From JAJDIA01 sp031555505 (GTDB lineage: Bacteria > Bacteroidota > Bacteroidia > Bacteroidales > Tannerellaceae), in the NCBI GenBank assembly GCA_031555505.1, contig JAVBUH010000007.1, forward strand, positions 1 to 64,000: a DNA stretch of 64,000 nt. Reading direction: 5' to 3'. Position 1 is the stretch's first letter. Every line of letters begins with the position of its first letter. The notes under the pieces are model-generated. The model had not been told where the DNA came from, did not search any database, and saw nothing but the letters and a program-made list of their open reading frames with translations. Of this stretch, positions 1 through 8,702 are shown in pieces. The translations under genes and the position numbers were made by a program.

Positions 1-499
1 CTTCAAGTTTGGATTTGAATATAGCTTGAAGACTATCATGTAAATAGTAAACAAGAGTAACTTGGCTCCCCGCCTAGACAGCTACTCTTTATACACATCT
101 TTTTGTGTGCATGCGAATGCCCCGTCAGGGGTATCTTGTTGATAGCCAGGGGATTGGCTTCGCCTGCACCCCTGGCTACATACACGATGCCCGTAACCGG
201 GCATTCACACACGCTATGGTACCTATTGAATATTCACATTTCGCGGGATTCGAAAACAGTACTCTTTTCCTTAGTTTGCGTCGGATCAAATCTGTCGGGA
301 TACAAACAAGTCTGCTTAAATATCCGGCTGAAATTGAGCACGTTGTACTATAAAGTACGTATCGCTTGCATATTCTTGCATTTTTCATGCAGCAATTCCG
401 AATAACTTCTTATTTTTGTACAGAAAGATCAGTCCACGCTGTGTATCATCTGATTGTGCATACAGAATCTAATATATTAGCCACTAATAGTATCTCATT
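1..499. other. Non-coding region with hairpins and an interspersed repeat
   Basis: No convincing gene is seen here. Three inverted repeats follow one another: CCCC/GGGG at 120-131, AGCCAGGGG/CCCCTGGCT at 144-177, and GCCCG/CGGGC at 189-202. The stretch around 188-260, read on the minus strand, resembles 60480-60547 (shared block GGTACCATAGC followed by the GCCCG/CGGGC hairpin). The ends at about 10-25 also resemble 60565-60580, so this looks like a longer copy of an interspersed repeat. Short overlapping reading frames of 82 and 100 codons cross the hairpins in different frames and match no family I know. A promoter for the downstream gene lies at its right end. Confidence 0.5.
411..418 (+). 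promoter_or_regulatory. Bacteroidetes-type -7 element
   Basis: TATTTTTG fits the Bacteroidetes -7 consensus TAnnTTTG and lies 82 nt before the ATG at 500. No TTG is found at the expected -33 distance, so the assignment is tentative. Confidence 0.35.
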
Positions 500-1696
500 A
501 TGGAAAAGAAAAAAGTGAATCGAAGAAATTTTCTCCGGCTGTCTGCTGTGGCCGGTGCCGGTGCGCTATTACCCCCCCAGGTTATCGCATCTCCCTCTCC
601 TGCTTCTGCGAAGGCAGAGACTGCTGCAAAGGCCAACTTCCCTAACCGCACGCTGGGACGTACCGGTATTCAGTTGCCTATCCTGAGCATGGGTGTGATG
701 CGGGCCGACAACCCAAACGTGGTACGAGCAGCCTACAATGCCGGGATCACCCATTTTGACACGGCACATGGCTATCAGAACGGACGGAATGAAGAAATGC
801 TCGGCCTCTTCTTCAAAGATAAAGACCGCAACAGCTTCTATCTGGCCACCAAAGGCAAGATGCAGTACCCGCTTACCGATTCCTTCGAAGCAGACTATAC
901 CGCTCAACTCGACCTCAGCCTCAAACGGTTGCAGATGGCGTATGTAGACTGGTTCTACGCCCACGACCTCCAAAGCCCGGAACAAGTGAAAGACCCGCGC
1001 CTGGTAGCCCAACTGCAGCAATTCAAAGACGACGGGAAAGCCCGGCATATCGGTTTTTCCATGCACAACCATAAGCCTGAGTTGATAGACGCTGCGATTG
1101 AGGCCGGTATCTACGACGTGATCCTGATCAGCTACAACTTCAAACTGGGCAATATAGCCGAGACCAACGAAGCCATCGCCCGTGGCGCCAAAGCCGGAAT
1201 CGGCTTCGTAGCCATGAAAACGATGACAGGCGGAAAAGAAGATGCCGCCGGACAAAACAAAGTGAACGGACAAGCCTGCCTTAAATGGGCCTGGCAGAAC
1301 GAACACATCACCACCGCCATACCTGGATTCACCAGCTTTGAGATGCTGGACGACTGCATCGCCGCCGTAGAATCGCCCGCCCTAAGTACTACCGACAAGG
1401 AATACCTGGCCGCCCTCTGTACACAGGAAGGCCTGTTCTGCCAGCAGTGCGACTTGTGCCGCGGGCAATGCCCGGAAGGCCTTCCGATACCCGACCTGAT
1501 GCGCGCCTACATGTATGCCTACGGATACCAACATGCCCAGTTGTCCAAAGAAACACTGGCCGAACTCAATTTGCCCAAGGATATCTGTTCCGGTTGCGAA
1601 ACCTGCCGGATACAGTGCACAGCCGGATTCGACATTGGCCGCAAGATTGCCGCCATCGTACCGGTACGCAACATTCCCACTGAATTGTTATCTTAA
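500..1696 (+). CDS. Tat-exported aldo/keto reductase with two C-terminal [4Fe-4S] motifs
   Basis: This 398-residue protein opens with a twin-arginine signal (NRRNFLRLSA, residues 8-17, followed by an alanine-rich stretch), so it should be exported folded with its cofactors. Residues about 50-310 form an aldo/keto reductase barrel, with the D-T-A-H-G-Y segment, a lysine in ATKGK and a histidine in FYAHD as likely catalytic positions. The C-terminus holds two cysteine clusters, CQQCDLCRGQC and CSGCETCRIQC, each typical of a ferredoxin-like [4Fe-4S] centre. The substrate is unknown. The iron-sulfur domain suggests electron transfer to or from a membrane or periplasmic partner. It is followed after 13 nt by a small exported protein, probably in the same operon. 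Confidence 0.88.
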   Translation: MEKKKVNRRNFLRLSAVAGAGALLPPQVIASPSPASAKAETAAKANFPNRTLGRTGIQLPILSMGVMRADNPNVVRAAYNAGITHFDTAHGYQNGRNEEMLGLFFKDKDRNSFYLATKGKMQYPLTDSFEADYTAQLDLSLKRLQMAYVDWFYAHDLQSPEQVKDPRLVAQLQQFKDDGKARHIGFSMHNHKPELIDAAIEAGIYDVILISYNFKLGNIAETNEAIARGAKAGIGFVAMKTMTGGKEDAAGQNKVNGQACLKWAWQNEHITTAIPGFTSFEMLDDCIAAVESPALSTTDKEYLAALCTQEGLFCQQCDLCRGQCPEGLPIPDLMRAYMYAYGYQHAQLSKETLAELNLPKDICSGCETCRIQCTAGFDIGRKIAAIVPVRNIPTELLS

Positions 1697-1709
1697 CATA
1701 CATTATTAT

Positions 1710-2567
1710 ATGAAGATTATTGTTTGTCTTGTGGCATTCGTGCTGTGCTGTGGACAATGGATCGCAGCACAGACACCTGCCCAGTTGAAAGCATGGCTCC
1801 CACCGGTAACCGGCTGGACGATCAGCGAAGAAACCGAAGTATTTGATCCTGACAACCTGTTCGACCGCATCAATGGTGCAGCCCCCTTGTTTATCGAAAA
1901 TAATTTCGTAGAGATGACCAGCCTCGAATACCGGCAAGGAACCGACTACATCACCATCCAGGCCTATCGTCATGCCAGCCCCGAAGACGCATTCGGCATG
2001 TACGCATCCGAACGTTCTTCCGAACTGGGATTCATTTCAATCGGTGGCGAAGCGCAAGGCGACAAATCAAGCCTCTTCTTCTTTGCCGGAAGCATGTATG
2101 TGAAAATGTGGAGCTATACGCAAGGAGATGCATCGCATGTGATGCAACTGATCGGTGGCGGACTGGCGCAGGAAATCGATCCGAACGCCGACTATCCGGC
2201 CATCCTGCAAGCTTTTGCCCCCGAAGGCAAACTGATGTTCTCCGAAGCGTATACCACAGCCAACTATATCGGGCACGAATTTCTCCGCCAGGTGTACCTG
2301 TGCCGGTATACGGTTGGCGGTAAAGAATATCAACTATTCGCGATAGACGGGCAAACACCTGCAGGCGCCAAAGAAATCCTGCGCAAGTACCTGGCCTTTG
2401 CCCGGCAGGAAGGAGAGCCGAAGGAAGGCGACCTGGTAGTATCCGACCGCTATAACGGCGACATCCCCATGCGCTGGCGGGGACGTTACCTGGTAGGCCT
2501 GTTTTCCGACCGGGGAGATGCCGTGGAGGAAAAAGTGCTGCTGAACCGTTTCCAACCCGCTGAATAA
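1710..2567 (+). CDS. Exported protein of unknown function (DUF6599-like)
   Basis: This 285-residue protein begins with a signal peptide (MKIIVCLVAFVLCCGQWIAAQ) with a likely cleavage after the A-A before Q. I chose the ATG at 1710, because the longer in-frame extension overlaps the upstream gene and would bury the signal sequence. The mature part contains FDRINGAAPLFIEN and a long alpha/beta-looking region without recognisable catalytic motifs. From memory it resembles DUF6599 proteins, which are often found beside ferredoxin-type aldo/keto reductases in Bacteroidales, but I could not check this. The 13-nt gap to the upstream reductase suggests a shared transcript and perhaps an accessory role for that enzyme. 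Confidence 0.75.
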   Translation: MKIIVCLVAFVLCCGQWIAAQTPAQLKAWLPPVTGWTISEETEVFDPDNLFDRINGAAPLFIENNFVEMTSLEYRQGTDYITIQAYRHASPEDAFGMYASERSSELGFISIGGEAQGDKSSLFFFAGSMYVKMWSYTQGDASHVMQLIGGGLAQEIDPNADYPAILQAFAPEGKLMFSEAYTTANYIGHEFLRQVYLCRYTVGGKEYQLFAIDGQTPAGAKEILRKYLAFARQEGEPKEGDLVVSDRYNGDIPMRWRGRYLVGLFSDRGDAVEEKVLLNRFQPAE

Positions 2568-2593
2568 TTGTCAAAATATATTTGCTTTCAGCC

Positions 2594-2622
2594 TTTGTTT
2601 TGTTAAAAAAAAACTATATTTG
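2594..2622 (+). promoter_or_regulatory. Bacteroidetes promoter (TTTG - 17 nt - TATATTTG)
   Basis: TTTG at 2594-2597 is followed after 17 nt by TATATTTG at 2615-2622, a good match to the Bacteroidetes -33/-7 pattern. It lies about 70 nt before the ATG of the Gfo/Idh/MocA gene at 2691. Confidence 0.55.
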
Positions 2623-2690
2623 GTACCGAATCTGCAAACCCGGTAATTCTCAAATAAATCATACAATTTCTAATTCTTAAATTAAGTATT

Positions 2691-4163
2691 ATGTCAAACA
2701 TTTCAAGAAGATCTTTCATCCAACGAGGAGCAGCTGCAGCCGCAGCTTTGACAATCGTACCAAACAGTATTCTGGGAAAGAGCCATGGTTATACGGCTCC
2801 TACCGACAAACTGAACATCGCCGGCGTAGGTATCGGCGGACGTGGCGCCAGCGTATTACGCGGTATGGAAACAGAAAACTTAGTTGCCCTCTGCGACGTA
2901 GACTGGAAATACTCCAAACCCGTATTCGATAAATATGCAACAGCCAAGAAGTATTGGGACTATCGCAAGATGTTCGAAGAAATGGGAAGCTCTATTGATG
3001 CCGTTATGGTAGCAACTGCCGACCATACACACTGCATCATCGCTTCCGATGCCATGACACTGGGCAAACACGTGTATTGCGAAAAACCGCTTACACACTC
3101 TGTGTACGAATCCCGCCTGCTCACCAAACTGGCCGCCAAACAAAAGGTAGCGACCCAGATGGGTAACCATGGTTCATCCGGAGAAGGCGTTAACCAGATC
3201 TGCGAATGGATTTGGAATGGCGAAATCGGCGAAGTAACCAAGGTTGAAGCATTCACCGACCGTCCGATCTGGCCGCAAGGTTTGATGACTCCCGAAAAAG
3301 CAGATAAGATTCCTTCTACATTGAACTGGGATCTGTTCACAGGTCCGGCTGAAATGCGTCCGTACAACGCACTCTATCATCCCTGGAACTGGCGCGGCTG
3401 GTGGGCGTATGGTACAGGTGCGCTGGGTGATATGGCTTGCCACATCCTGCATCCGGTATTCAAAGGCTTGAAATTGGGTTATCCCACAAAGGTACAAGGC
3501 TCTTCCACACTGTTGCTGAAAGACTGCGCTCCGCAGGCTCAGCGCGTACGCTTGGTATTCCCGGCTCGTGATAATATGCCGAAGGTAGCTCTGCCCGAAG
3601 TAGAAGTATTCTGGTATGACGGTGGCCTCAAACCCGATATGCCGGCTGGCTGGCCTGCAGGTAAGAATATGAACGTACAGGGTGGTTGCGTATTGTTCCA
3701 CGGAACGAAAGACACCCTGGTATGCGGTTGCTATGGCGCAAGCCCCTGGTTGCTTTCCGGTCGCGTGCCTGAATCGCCGAAGACAGAACGTCGCGTGGAA
3801 GGAAGAGACGGACACCAGCAAGACTTCATCCGTGCTTGTAAGGAAAGTGCAGGCAGCCGCGTGAAGACGAAATCTGACTTCTCTGAAGCAGGTCCGTTCA
3901 ACGAAATGGTAGTGATGGGTGTATTGGCCGTTCGTTTGCAGAACCTGAACAAGGAACTGTTGTGGGATGGGCCGAACATGAAGTTCACCAACCTTACGGA
4001 CAACGAAGAGATCCGCATCGTAATCAAAGACGGTTTCACCATCAAAGACGGTCACCCGAGCTTCAAAAAAGACATGACCGACCCGATCAATGCCAAGAAG
4101 TTTGCCGAAGAACTGATCAAGCACAACTATCGCCAGGGCTGGAACCTGGTAGGTATGCCCTGA
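2691..4163 (+). CDS. Tat-exported Gfo/Idh/MocA-family oxidoreductase
   Basis: This 490-residue protein starts with a Tat signal (SRRSFIQRGA, residues 5-14, then an alanine stretch). The N-terminal Rossmann domain (about 35-170) shows the glycine-rich GVGIGGRG turn, the ALCDVD segment expected to contact the dinucleotide ribose, and the family motif CEKPLTH, whose lysine is normally catalytic. The C-terminal half is the long dehydrogenase/substrate domain typical of exported Bacteroidetes members, many of which act on carbohydrate derivatives or as glycosidases through NAD+ redox chemistry. The substrate cannot be read from the sequence. It has its own promoter and is closed by a shared bidirectional terminator. 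Confidence 0.87.
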   Translation: MSNISRRSFIQRGAAAAAALTIVPNSILGKSHGYTAPTDKLNIAGVGIGGRGASVLRGMETENLVALCDVDWKYSKPVFDKYATAKKYWDYRKMFEEMGSSIDAVMVATADHTHCIIASDAMTLGKHVYCEKPLTHSVYESRLLTKLAAKQKVATQMGNHGSSGEGVNQICEWIWNGEIGEVTKVEAFTDRPIWPQGLMTPEKADKIPSTLNWDLFTGPAEMRPYNALYHPWNWRGWWAYGTGALGDMACHILHPVFKGLKLGYPTKVQGSSTLLLKDCAPQAQRVRLVFPARDNMPKVALPEVEVFWYDGGLKPDMPAGWPAGKNMNVQGGCVLFHGTKDTLVCGCYGASPWLLSGRVPESPKTERRVEGRDGHQQDFIRACKESAGSRVKTKSDFSEAGPFNEMVVMGVLAVRLQNLNKELLWDGPNMKFTNLTDNEEIRIVIKDGFTIKDGHPSFKKDMTDPINAKKFAEELIKHNYRQGWNLVGMP

Positions 4164-4186
4164 TCGGACTGAAAGGTTATCCAAAC

Positions 4187-4224
4187 AAGAGAGGCTGTCT
4201 ATTTTTTAGGCAGCCTCTCTTTAC
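4187..4224. terminator. Bidirectional intrinsic terminator
   Basis: An 11-bp stem (AAGAGAGGCTG at 4187-4197 with CAGCCTCTCTT at 4211-4221) encloses a 13-nt loop. It lies between two convergent genes (stops at 4163 and 4241). The loop itself contains a run of six T, and the right arm ends in TTT. Confidence 0.75.
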
Positions 4225-4240
4225 TTGTAGATAGTAACAT

Positions 4241-4543
4241 CTATTCCCTGTATGTCCGTTTGGGATTCTTCGGAAACCAACCTTTCCGTACCCGCTCCTC
4301 CTGTTCGAATACCTCTTTAATGGTCCAGAAAGAAGAAAAAGCAAACACGCCGCAGATGGCCGACAGGAACACACTTTCCAACAGCAGCGAAGCTACCGTT
4401 CCCGCCACGCCCAACACCAGAAAAATCCACCAGCATCGGGTACCCCAGTAATATTCTGCCTTCACCACCACCGGATGAAAGAGGCCAATAATCAGAAAGG
4501 TTGCAATTCCAATCAACAAGCCTTCCCAATGAAGAAGATTCAT
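4241..4543 (-). CDS. Small inner-membrane protein, DUF4491 family
   Basis: This protein of about 100 residues has three hydrophobic segments (roughly residues 5-25, 37-57 and 62-80) and a charged C-terminal tail rich in K, R and E. The segments EGLLIGIATFLIIGLFHP and YYWGTRCWWIF match my memory of DUF4491, a Bacteroidetes membrane family with no assigned function. An alternative start lies four codons upstream at 4555; I prefer the MNLLHWEG start because family members begin there. The gene lies 21 nt downstream of the PHP phosphoesterase on the same strand, so the two are probably co-transcribed. Confidence 0.75.
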   Translation of the reverse strand: MNLLHWEGLLIGIATFLIIGLFHPVVVKAEYYWGTRCWWIFLVLGVAGTVASLLLESVFLSAICGVFAFSSFWTIKEVFEQEERVRKGWFPKNPKRTYRE

Positions 4544-4564
4544 AATCGATTCCATATATACGGT

Positions 4565-5638
4565 TCAATGACGGTTCAGGAAACGATCTACAGAAATAGT
4601 CAGCTTCTTATCCATACCCACATGGGTATTCAACACAGTAAGTGTGTCGGCTGAAGGCGTACCGATCAGCAACGTTTTACGGGCCGGAATAATATACAGG
4701 CTCCCATCACTTCCCTGCAAGCGGAAGCTAATATCCGACACATTTGTGATCTCAGCCATTTTATCTGTCAAGCGCCGCGGCTTCAGGCAAGCCAGCACCA
4801 AAGGTTCCAGGTAAACCGGATCACCGGCCAGCTCTCCGTAAAAGAAGGCAACCGTACGTTTGGAAAACAAAGCCTCTTTGATGCCTTGTTCGCTCTTTTC
4901 AGTAGCAAAGACAAGCGTCATGGGACGCAGGTTGGGACCGTAATCGCCTGCGATCAGGTTGTGCATATCCGAGTTACCCATAAATGCCAGGTGGTTGGCG
5001 GCGGCAAAATCAAAGATGGCCGGGTAATACTCCATGTAATTATACACCTCTACACCGTCGATCTTTTTCTCACGGATCAGTTTTTCATGTACAGGATAGA
5101 CCGTTGATTGATCGTCCGGCCAGCCGGGATGGTTCCACATTACAAAAGCGCCCTGCTTCTTCGCTTCGTCGATAGCCAACAAGGGATCGGGCACATCCAT
5201 CGGGATCACATCATGCACAAAAAGGGCGTTCAGGTGACCGAGCGGTTTGTCGCGGGTGATCTCCGTTCCTTTGATCACCATAAAGCCGATAGCATCGGCT
5301 GCTTTTTTCGCTATTTTGTACGATTCATTAAGGTCGCCCTTCAGGATATCCTTATGCGGACGGTACTCGATATGATCGGTAATAGCCACTGCATCCAGCC
5401 CTTGCTGCCAAGCCTCATGCACCCGGATATCCGGCCATACTTTCCCATCAGAGAAAATAGTGTGGATATGGAAATCGCATTTCAGCGTGTGATAACCGGA
5501 AAAATCGGGAATGGCAATCTCGGTACGTAACTGCGAATAATCCATCTCGGTAATTTCGTATACATCCGGATTACGTAGTTGCGCCTGCATGGCAGTGCCC
5601 ATACATGCAAGTAAAAGGATAAACAACTTCTTTTTCAT
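4565..5638 (-). CDS. Exported PHP-domain phosphoesterase (Sb-PDE-like)
   Basis: This 357-residue protein begins with a signal peptide (MKKKLFILLLACMGTAMQAQ). The PHP metal-binding motifs appear in order: HIHTIFSDG (about residues 56-64), AITDHIEY, the glutamate in GTEITRD, WNHPGW, and NSDMHN near residue 223. Together they would hold a di- or trinuclear metal centre that hydrolyses phosphoesters in the periplasm. It resembles proteins annotated as Sb-PDE-family phosphodiesterases; the natural substrate is not known. The C-terminal 70 residues look like a small beta domain. The DUF4491 gene follows on the same strand. Confidence 0.83.
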   Translation of the reverse strand: MKKKLFILLLACMGTAMQAQLRNPDVYEITEMDYSQLRTEIAIPDFSGYHTLKCDFHIHTIFSDGKVWPDIRVHEAWQQGLDAVAITDHIEYRPHKDILKGDLNESYKIAKKAADAIGFMVIKGTEITRDKPLGHLNALFVHDVIPMDVPDPLLAIDEAKKQGAFVMWNHPGWPDDQSTVYPVHEKLIREKKIDGVEVYNYMEYYPAIFDFAAANHLAFMGNSDMHNLIAGDYGPNLRPMTLVFATEKSEQGIKEALFSKRTVAFFYGELAGDPVYLEPLVLACLKPRRLTDKMAEITNVSDISFRLQGSDGSLYIIPARKTLLIGTPSADTLTVLNTHVGMDKKLTISVDRFLNRH

Positions 5639-5709
5639 CTGGTACTGATTAGTAAGTGATTCAACAAAGATAACTCCTTTAGATATATGTTGTCATAAAT
5701 AAGAGGCAT

Positions 5710-5737
5710 AAAAAAAGGTACCCCGTTGAGGTACCTT
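5710..5737 (-). terminator. Intrinsic terminator after secG
   Basis: A perfect 8-bp stem (AAGGTACC at 5715-5722, GGTACCTT at 5730-5737) with a 7-nt loop is followed on the minus strand by a run of T. It lies 25 nt past the secG stop. Confidence 0.8.
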
Positions 5738-5761
5738 CTGTTTGTATCATGCTGCCAGTCC

Positions 5762-6130
5762 TTACTCTGCCGGCGTAGTTTCTTCGGGTTGTCCCGCGGG
5801 AGCCTGTTCGGGCAGAGCGGTTCCGAAATCAGGAGCTACAGTATTCGGATCTACCACAACGGCATCATTTACCTGTTGTTTGATCTCGGACTGATTAGCT
5901 CTTTCGTGGCGGGGAATGAAATTCGTAATCAGGATACTTAATACGATAACAGTACAAGCTAATCCCCAAGTGGCTTTTTCCAAAAAGTCAGTTGTCTTAC
6001 GTACCCCCATGATCTGGTTGGAAGAAGAAAATCCTGATGCCAGACCGCCGCCTTTTGAATTCTGGATCATCACTATCAGTATCAGCAGAATGGCAGCTAT
6101 CAGAATCAGAATAGAAATAAATACGTACAT
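5762..6130 (-). CDS. secG: Preprotein translocase subunit SecG
   Basis: This 122-residue protein has two transmembrane helices (about residues 3-22 and 56-74). They flank the conserved cytoplasmic loop IQNSKGGGLASGFSSSNQ, which is diagnostic of SecG. SecG associates with SecYE and aids protein export by SecA. The C-terminal tail of about 45 residues, rich in P, E and T, is longer than in E. coli SecG; such acidic extensions are common in Bacteroidetes. It is the last gene of a minus-strand cluster after the sigma-54 activator, lptE and a TPR protein, and is followed by a clear terminator. Confidence 0.93.
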   Translation of the reverse strand: MYVFISILILIAAILLILIVMIQNSKGGGLASGFSSSNQIMGVRKTTDFLEKATWGLACTVIVLSILITNFIPRHERANQSEIKQQVNDAVVVDPNTVAPDFGTALPEQAPAGQPEETTPAE

Positions 6131-6137
6131 CTCAGTC

Positions 6138-6902
6138 TTATTTTTTAGTGTTAATAATCAGTTTCTCCAGAAATCGGATTTGGTCTGCAAAGTAAATACT
6201 TTTTTCCGGATAATTCAAGCGTAAGTTTTTAAATATTTGCAAAGCTTTCTCATACCGGTGCTGTTTCACGTAAATACGGGCCAGCGTTTCAGTAAAATAA
6301 GACTCGTCAAGGAGTTGCAGGTAGGCATCGTCTGTTTCTTTTCCCTGATCAGACGGTTCACGGAGCACTTCATCGTCCGGTTTGCGGGCACTGGCTGGCG
6401 GACGCTTTTCATCGGAAGCAATAAAAGAATCAATCCATTCCTGATGCTGCAGACGGGGTGCTTCAACCGCGTTTTCGTGCAACAATCCTTTGCCGATTGT
6501 CCAATGCATATAATCGGAAGCCGCCGTCGGCCCAAACAGCAAGGCAGCTTCCGCCTTTCCGGCATCCTGAGGCGCATAAGTAGCCAGAAACGAATCGATC
6601 AGGAAGAAACCTCCTTCCTTTTCTTCCGGAGTATGCACAGGTGCAGCAGACACAGCCGTCAGTCCATACCGCTCGCCTTCGATCAGCAGGAATAATTGCT
6701 TCCGGTCCGGCACCGACACAGCCAGCCGCTTCAATTCCTGCCCAAACCGCACATCCTCCCGGATGGAAAGATTTTTCAGATACAACATGATGGCTGCATG
6801 GAAATACGGAAAATCGACCGTCAACTGCGTCAGTTCCGGCAGTGTTTCGGCCGAAAGCAACGCCGGATGCTCCATATACCGGTATAGGTCGGCTGCGTTC
6901 AT
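6138..6902 (-). CDS. TPR-containing protein of unknown function
   Basis: This 254-residue soluble protein has no signal peptide. The first 100 residues are helical (LTQLTVDFPYFHAAIMLYLKNL). The middle is low-complexity and charged (about residues 165-200). The C-terminal 60 residues form a TPR-like helical pair (YFTETLARIYVKQHRYEKALQIFKNLRLNYP). It lies 7 nt from secG and directly abuts lptE upstream, so these genes are very likely one operon. Its neighbours suggest a role in envelope biogenesis, but nothing in the sequence fixes a function. Confidence 0.8.
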   Translation of the reverse strand: MNAADLYRYMEHPALLSAETLPELTQLTVDFPYFHAAIMLYLKNLSIREDVRFGQELKRLAVSVPDRKQLFLLIEGERYGLTAVSAAPVHTPEEKEGGFFLIDSFLATYAPQDAGKAEAALLFGPTAASDYMHWTIGKGLLHENAVEAPRLQHQEWIDSFIASDEKRPPASARKPDDEVLREPSDQGKETDDAYLQLLDESYFTETLARIYVKQHRYEKALQIFKNLRLNYPEKSIYFADQIRFLEKLIINTKK

Positions 6903-7424
6903 TTACCAATTGGCTACAGTTGAATTATAGATCTGGTCTACCAATTCCTTAATGATTTCACGGCAGAGTTCGTCCTGCACATCGGTCAGCATACGATTGG
7001 CATCAAATTCGCGGTAGGCGGAGAACGACTGTTCGAAATCATCCTCGGGTGTCACCCGGTTGGCATAACGTACACGGAGGGTAATCGTCAACCGAGTTTG
7101 CGAAGCATACGCATCTTCTTTCACCGCCATGGGCGCCAGGTCGTAACCGGTGATTTCTCCTTCCAGGTCCAAGTCGCCATTGGCTTGTATGATCTGTAGG
7201 CGGGTCTGCCGGGTAAAGAGATCCTTCACCTCCTCCGTCAGCATCTGCGACAGCGGCGGATATACCAAAGGAGCCTGATTAGGGAAATCCTTAATTGTGA
7301 TCGACTGTATCTTGGTGTAATCGATCGTTGCATTGTTAAAGGTATACGATATCTTACAGGCCGTTACACACAGTAACAACGCACAACATAGCAACCCAAG
7401 TATTTTCTTCACCGGCATAGTCAT
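6903..7424 (-). CDS. lptE: LptE-family LPS-assembly lipoprotein
   Basis: This 173-residue protein has a lipoprotein signal with lipobox LCVTAC (modified Cys about residue 23) and begins the mature part with KISYTFNNATIDY, the usual start of Bacteroidetes LptE-like proteins. LptE is the lipoprotein plug of LptD, which inserts lipopolysaccharide into the outer membrane. The fold expected from the sequence is a two-layer alpha/beta sandwich (TEEVKDLFTRQTRL helix, then beta strands). Its start overlaps the stop of the upstream sigma-54 activator by 4 nt (ATGA), indicating translational coupling. It is followed immediately by the TPR gene. Confidence 0.85.
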   Translation of the reverse strand: MTMPVKKILGLLCCALLLCVTACKISYTFNNATIDYTKIQSITIKDFPNQAPLVYPPLSQMLTEEVKDLFTRQTRLQIIQANGDLDLEGEITGYDLAPMAVKEDAYASQTRLTITLRVRYANRVTPEDDFEQSFSAYREFDANRMLTDVQDELCREIIKELVDQIYNSTVANW

Positions 7425-8599
7425 TCCAGATTATATTCTTTAATTTTGCGGTACAGCGTACGTTCGGATATTTTCAGGTCGGCCGCTGCATTCTTCCGTC
7501 GCCCATTGTGTTTCTCGAGCGCTTTGCGTATCATCTCCTTTTCCACCTCTTCCAGGGAAAGCGTTTCTTCTTCCACATCCTCGGCAAACTGGATCGGAGT
7601 ATCCACCGGATGGGGATGGATCGTATGCGAGTAGTTATTTTCATCAGACATAGATACCTGATGAGCGCCACTCATGATATCATGCACCAGCTTTTTCAGT
7701 TCCGTCACATCTTTTTTCATATCGAACAACACCTGGTAGAGAATCTCACGCTCGCTGTTGAATATCTTTTGGTCGCCGCTTTGTTTGATCAATACAGGGT
7801 ATTTTTCCATCGTGAGGTCGGGCAGGTAGCGGCGCAGTACATCCGCCGTGATCTCCCGGCTTTCTTCAATCACCGAAATACGTTCTGCCAGGTTTTTCAG
7901 TTCGCGCACATTACCCGGCCAACGGTATGCTAACAACTGATGGCGGGCTTCTTCATCCGGGCGGATGGCAGGCATCCGGTATTTCTCGGCGCAGTCACCG
8001 GCAAATTTACGAAACAGGAGGACAATGTCTTCGCCCCGGTCGCGTAACGGCGGTATCTGGATAGGCACCGTGTTAAGGCGGTAATACAGGTCTTCCCTGA
8101 ATTTACCTTCACCTACGGCCTGTGTTAAGTTTACATTGGTAGCAGCCACAATACGCACATTGGTCTTTTGCACCTTCGACGAGCCCACCTTAATAAACTC
8201 GCCCGATTCTAGTACACGAAGCAGGCGCGCCTGTGTAGGAATAGGCAACTCCCCTACTTCATCCAGGAAGATAGTACCGCCATCAGCCACTTCAAAGTAG
8301 CCTTTCCGGTCGCCCAATGCACCGGTAAATGAACCCTTTTCATGCCCGAACAACTCAGAATCAATCGTTCCTTCCGGGATCGCTCCGCAATTGACAGCAA
8401 TATATTGCCCATGCTTACGAGAACTATATTGGTGGATAATTTGTGGAAAAGATTCTTTCCCCACACCACTTTCACCGGTAATTAAAACCGACAGGTCGGT
8501 CGGTGCCACTTGAATGGCCACATCAATCGCCCGGTTCAGCGCGGGATTATTCCCGATAATACCAAAACGTTGTTTGATCTGCTGGATATCAACTTTCAT
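7421..8599 (-). CDS. Sigma-54 interaction (AAA+) transcriptional activator without receiver domain
   Basis: This 392-residue protein is taken from the ATG at 8599 (MKVDIQQIKQRF); the longer frame to 8644 adds 15 unlikely residues. The AAA+ domain spans about residues 12-250. It has Walker A GESGVGKES, a sigma-54 contact loop GSFTGA (GAFTGA in most relatives), Walker B GTIFLDEVGE and the R-finger region FREDLYYRLN. A variable linker of about 80 residues leads to a C-terminal Fis-type HTH (AAADLKISERTLYRKIKEYN). It has no N-terminal receiver, GAF or PAS domain, so activity is presumably set by expression or a partner. It is co-transcribed with lptE. Regulatory targets are unknown; a sigma-54-like site occurs before the MacA-like gene at 54830. 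Confidence 0.9.
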   Translation of the reverse strand: MKVDIQQIKQRFGIIGNNPALNRAIDVAIQVAPTDLSVLITGESGVGKESFPQIIHQYSSRKHGQYIAVNCGAIPEGTIDSELFGHEKGSFTGALGDRKGYFEVADGGTIFLDEVGELPIPTQARLLRVLESGEFIKVGSSKVQKTNVRIVAATNVNLTQAVGEGKFREDLYYRLNTVPIQIPPLRDRGEDIVLLFRKFAGDCAEKYRMPAIRPDEEARHQLLAYRWPGNVRELKNLAERISVIEESREITADVLRRYLPDLTMEKYPVLIKQSGDQKIFNSEREILYQVLFDMKKDVTELKKLVHDIMSGAHQVSMSDENNYSHTIHPHPVDTPIQFAEDVEEETLSLEEVEKEMIRKALEKHNGRRKNAAADLKISERTLYRKIKEYNLE

Positions 8600-8702
8600 T
8601 GCACAATTGCCTCTTTCTGTAATTATTTCAGTTTTGCCTGACAAAATTACAAACTCTTCGTTTAAATACCTCGAAAGAACAGGGAATCTTCGTCCGGCAG
8701 GA

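Noticed and set aside
103..405. Overlapping 82- and 100-codon frames
   Set aside because: They cross several hairpins in different frames and a repeat copy; no known family and no promoter, so kept only as a region note.
569..1306. 245-codon frame antisense to the aldo/keto reductase
   Set aside because: Shadow of a well-supported gene; no motif or promoter.
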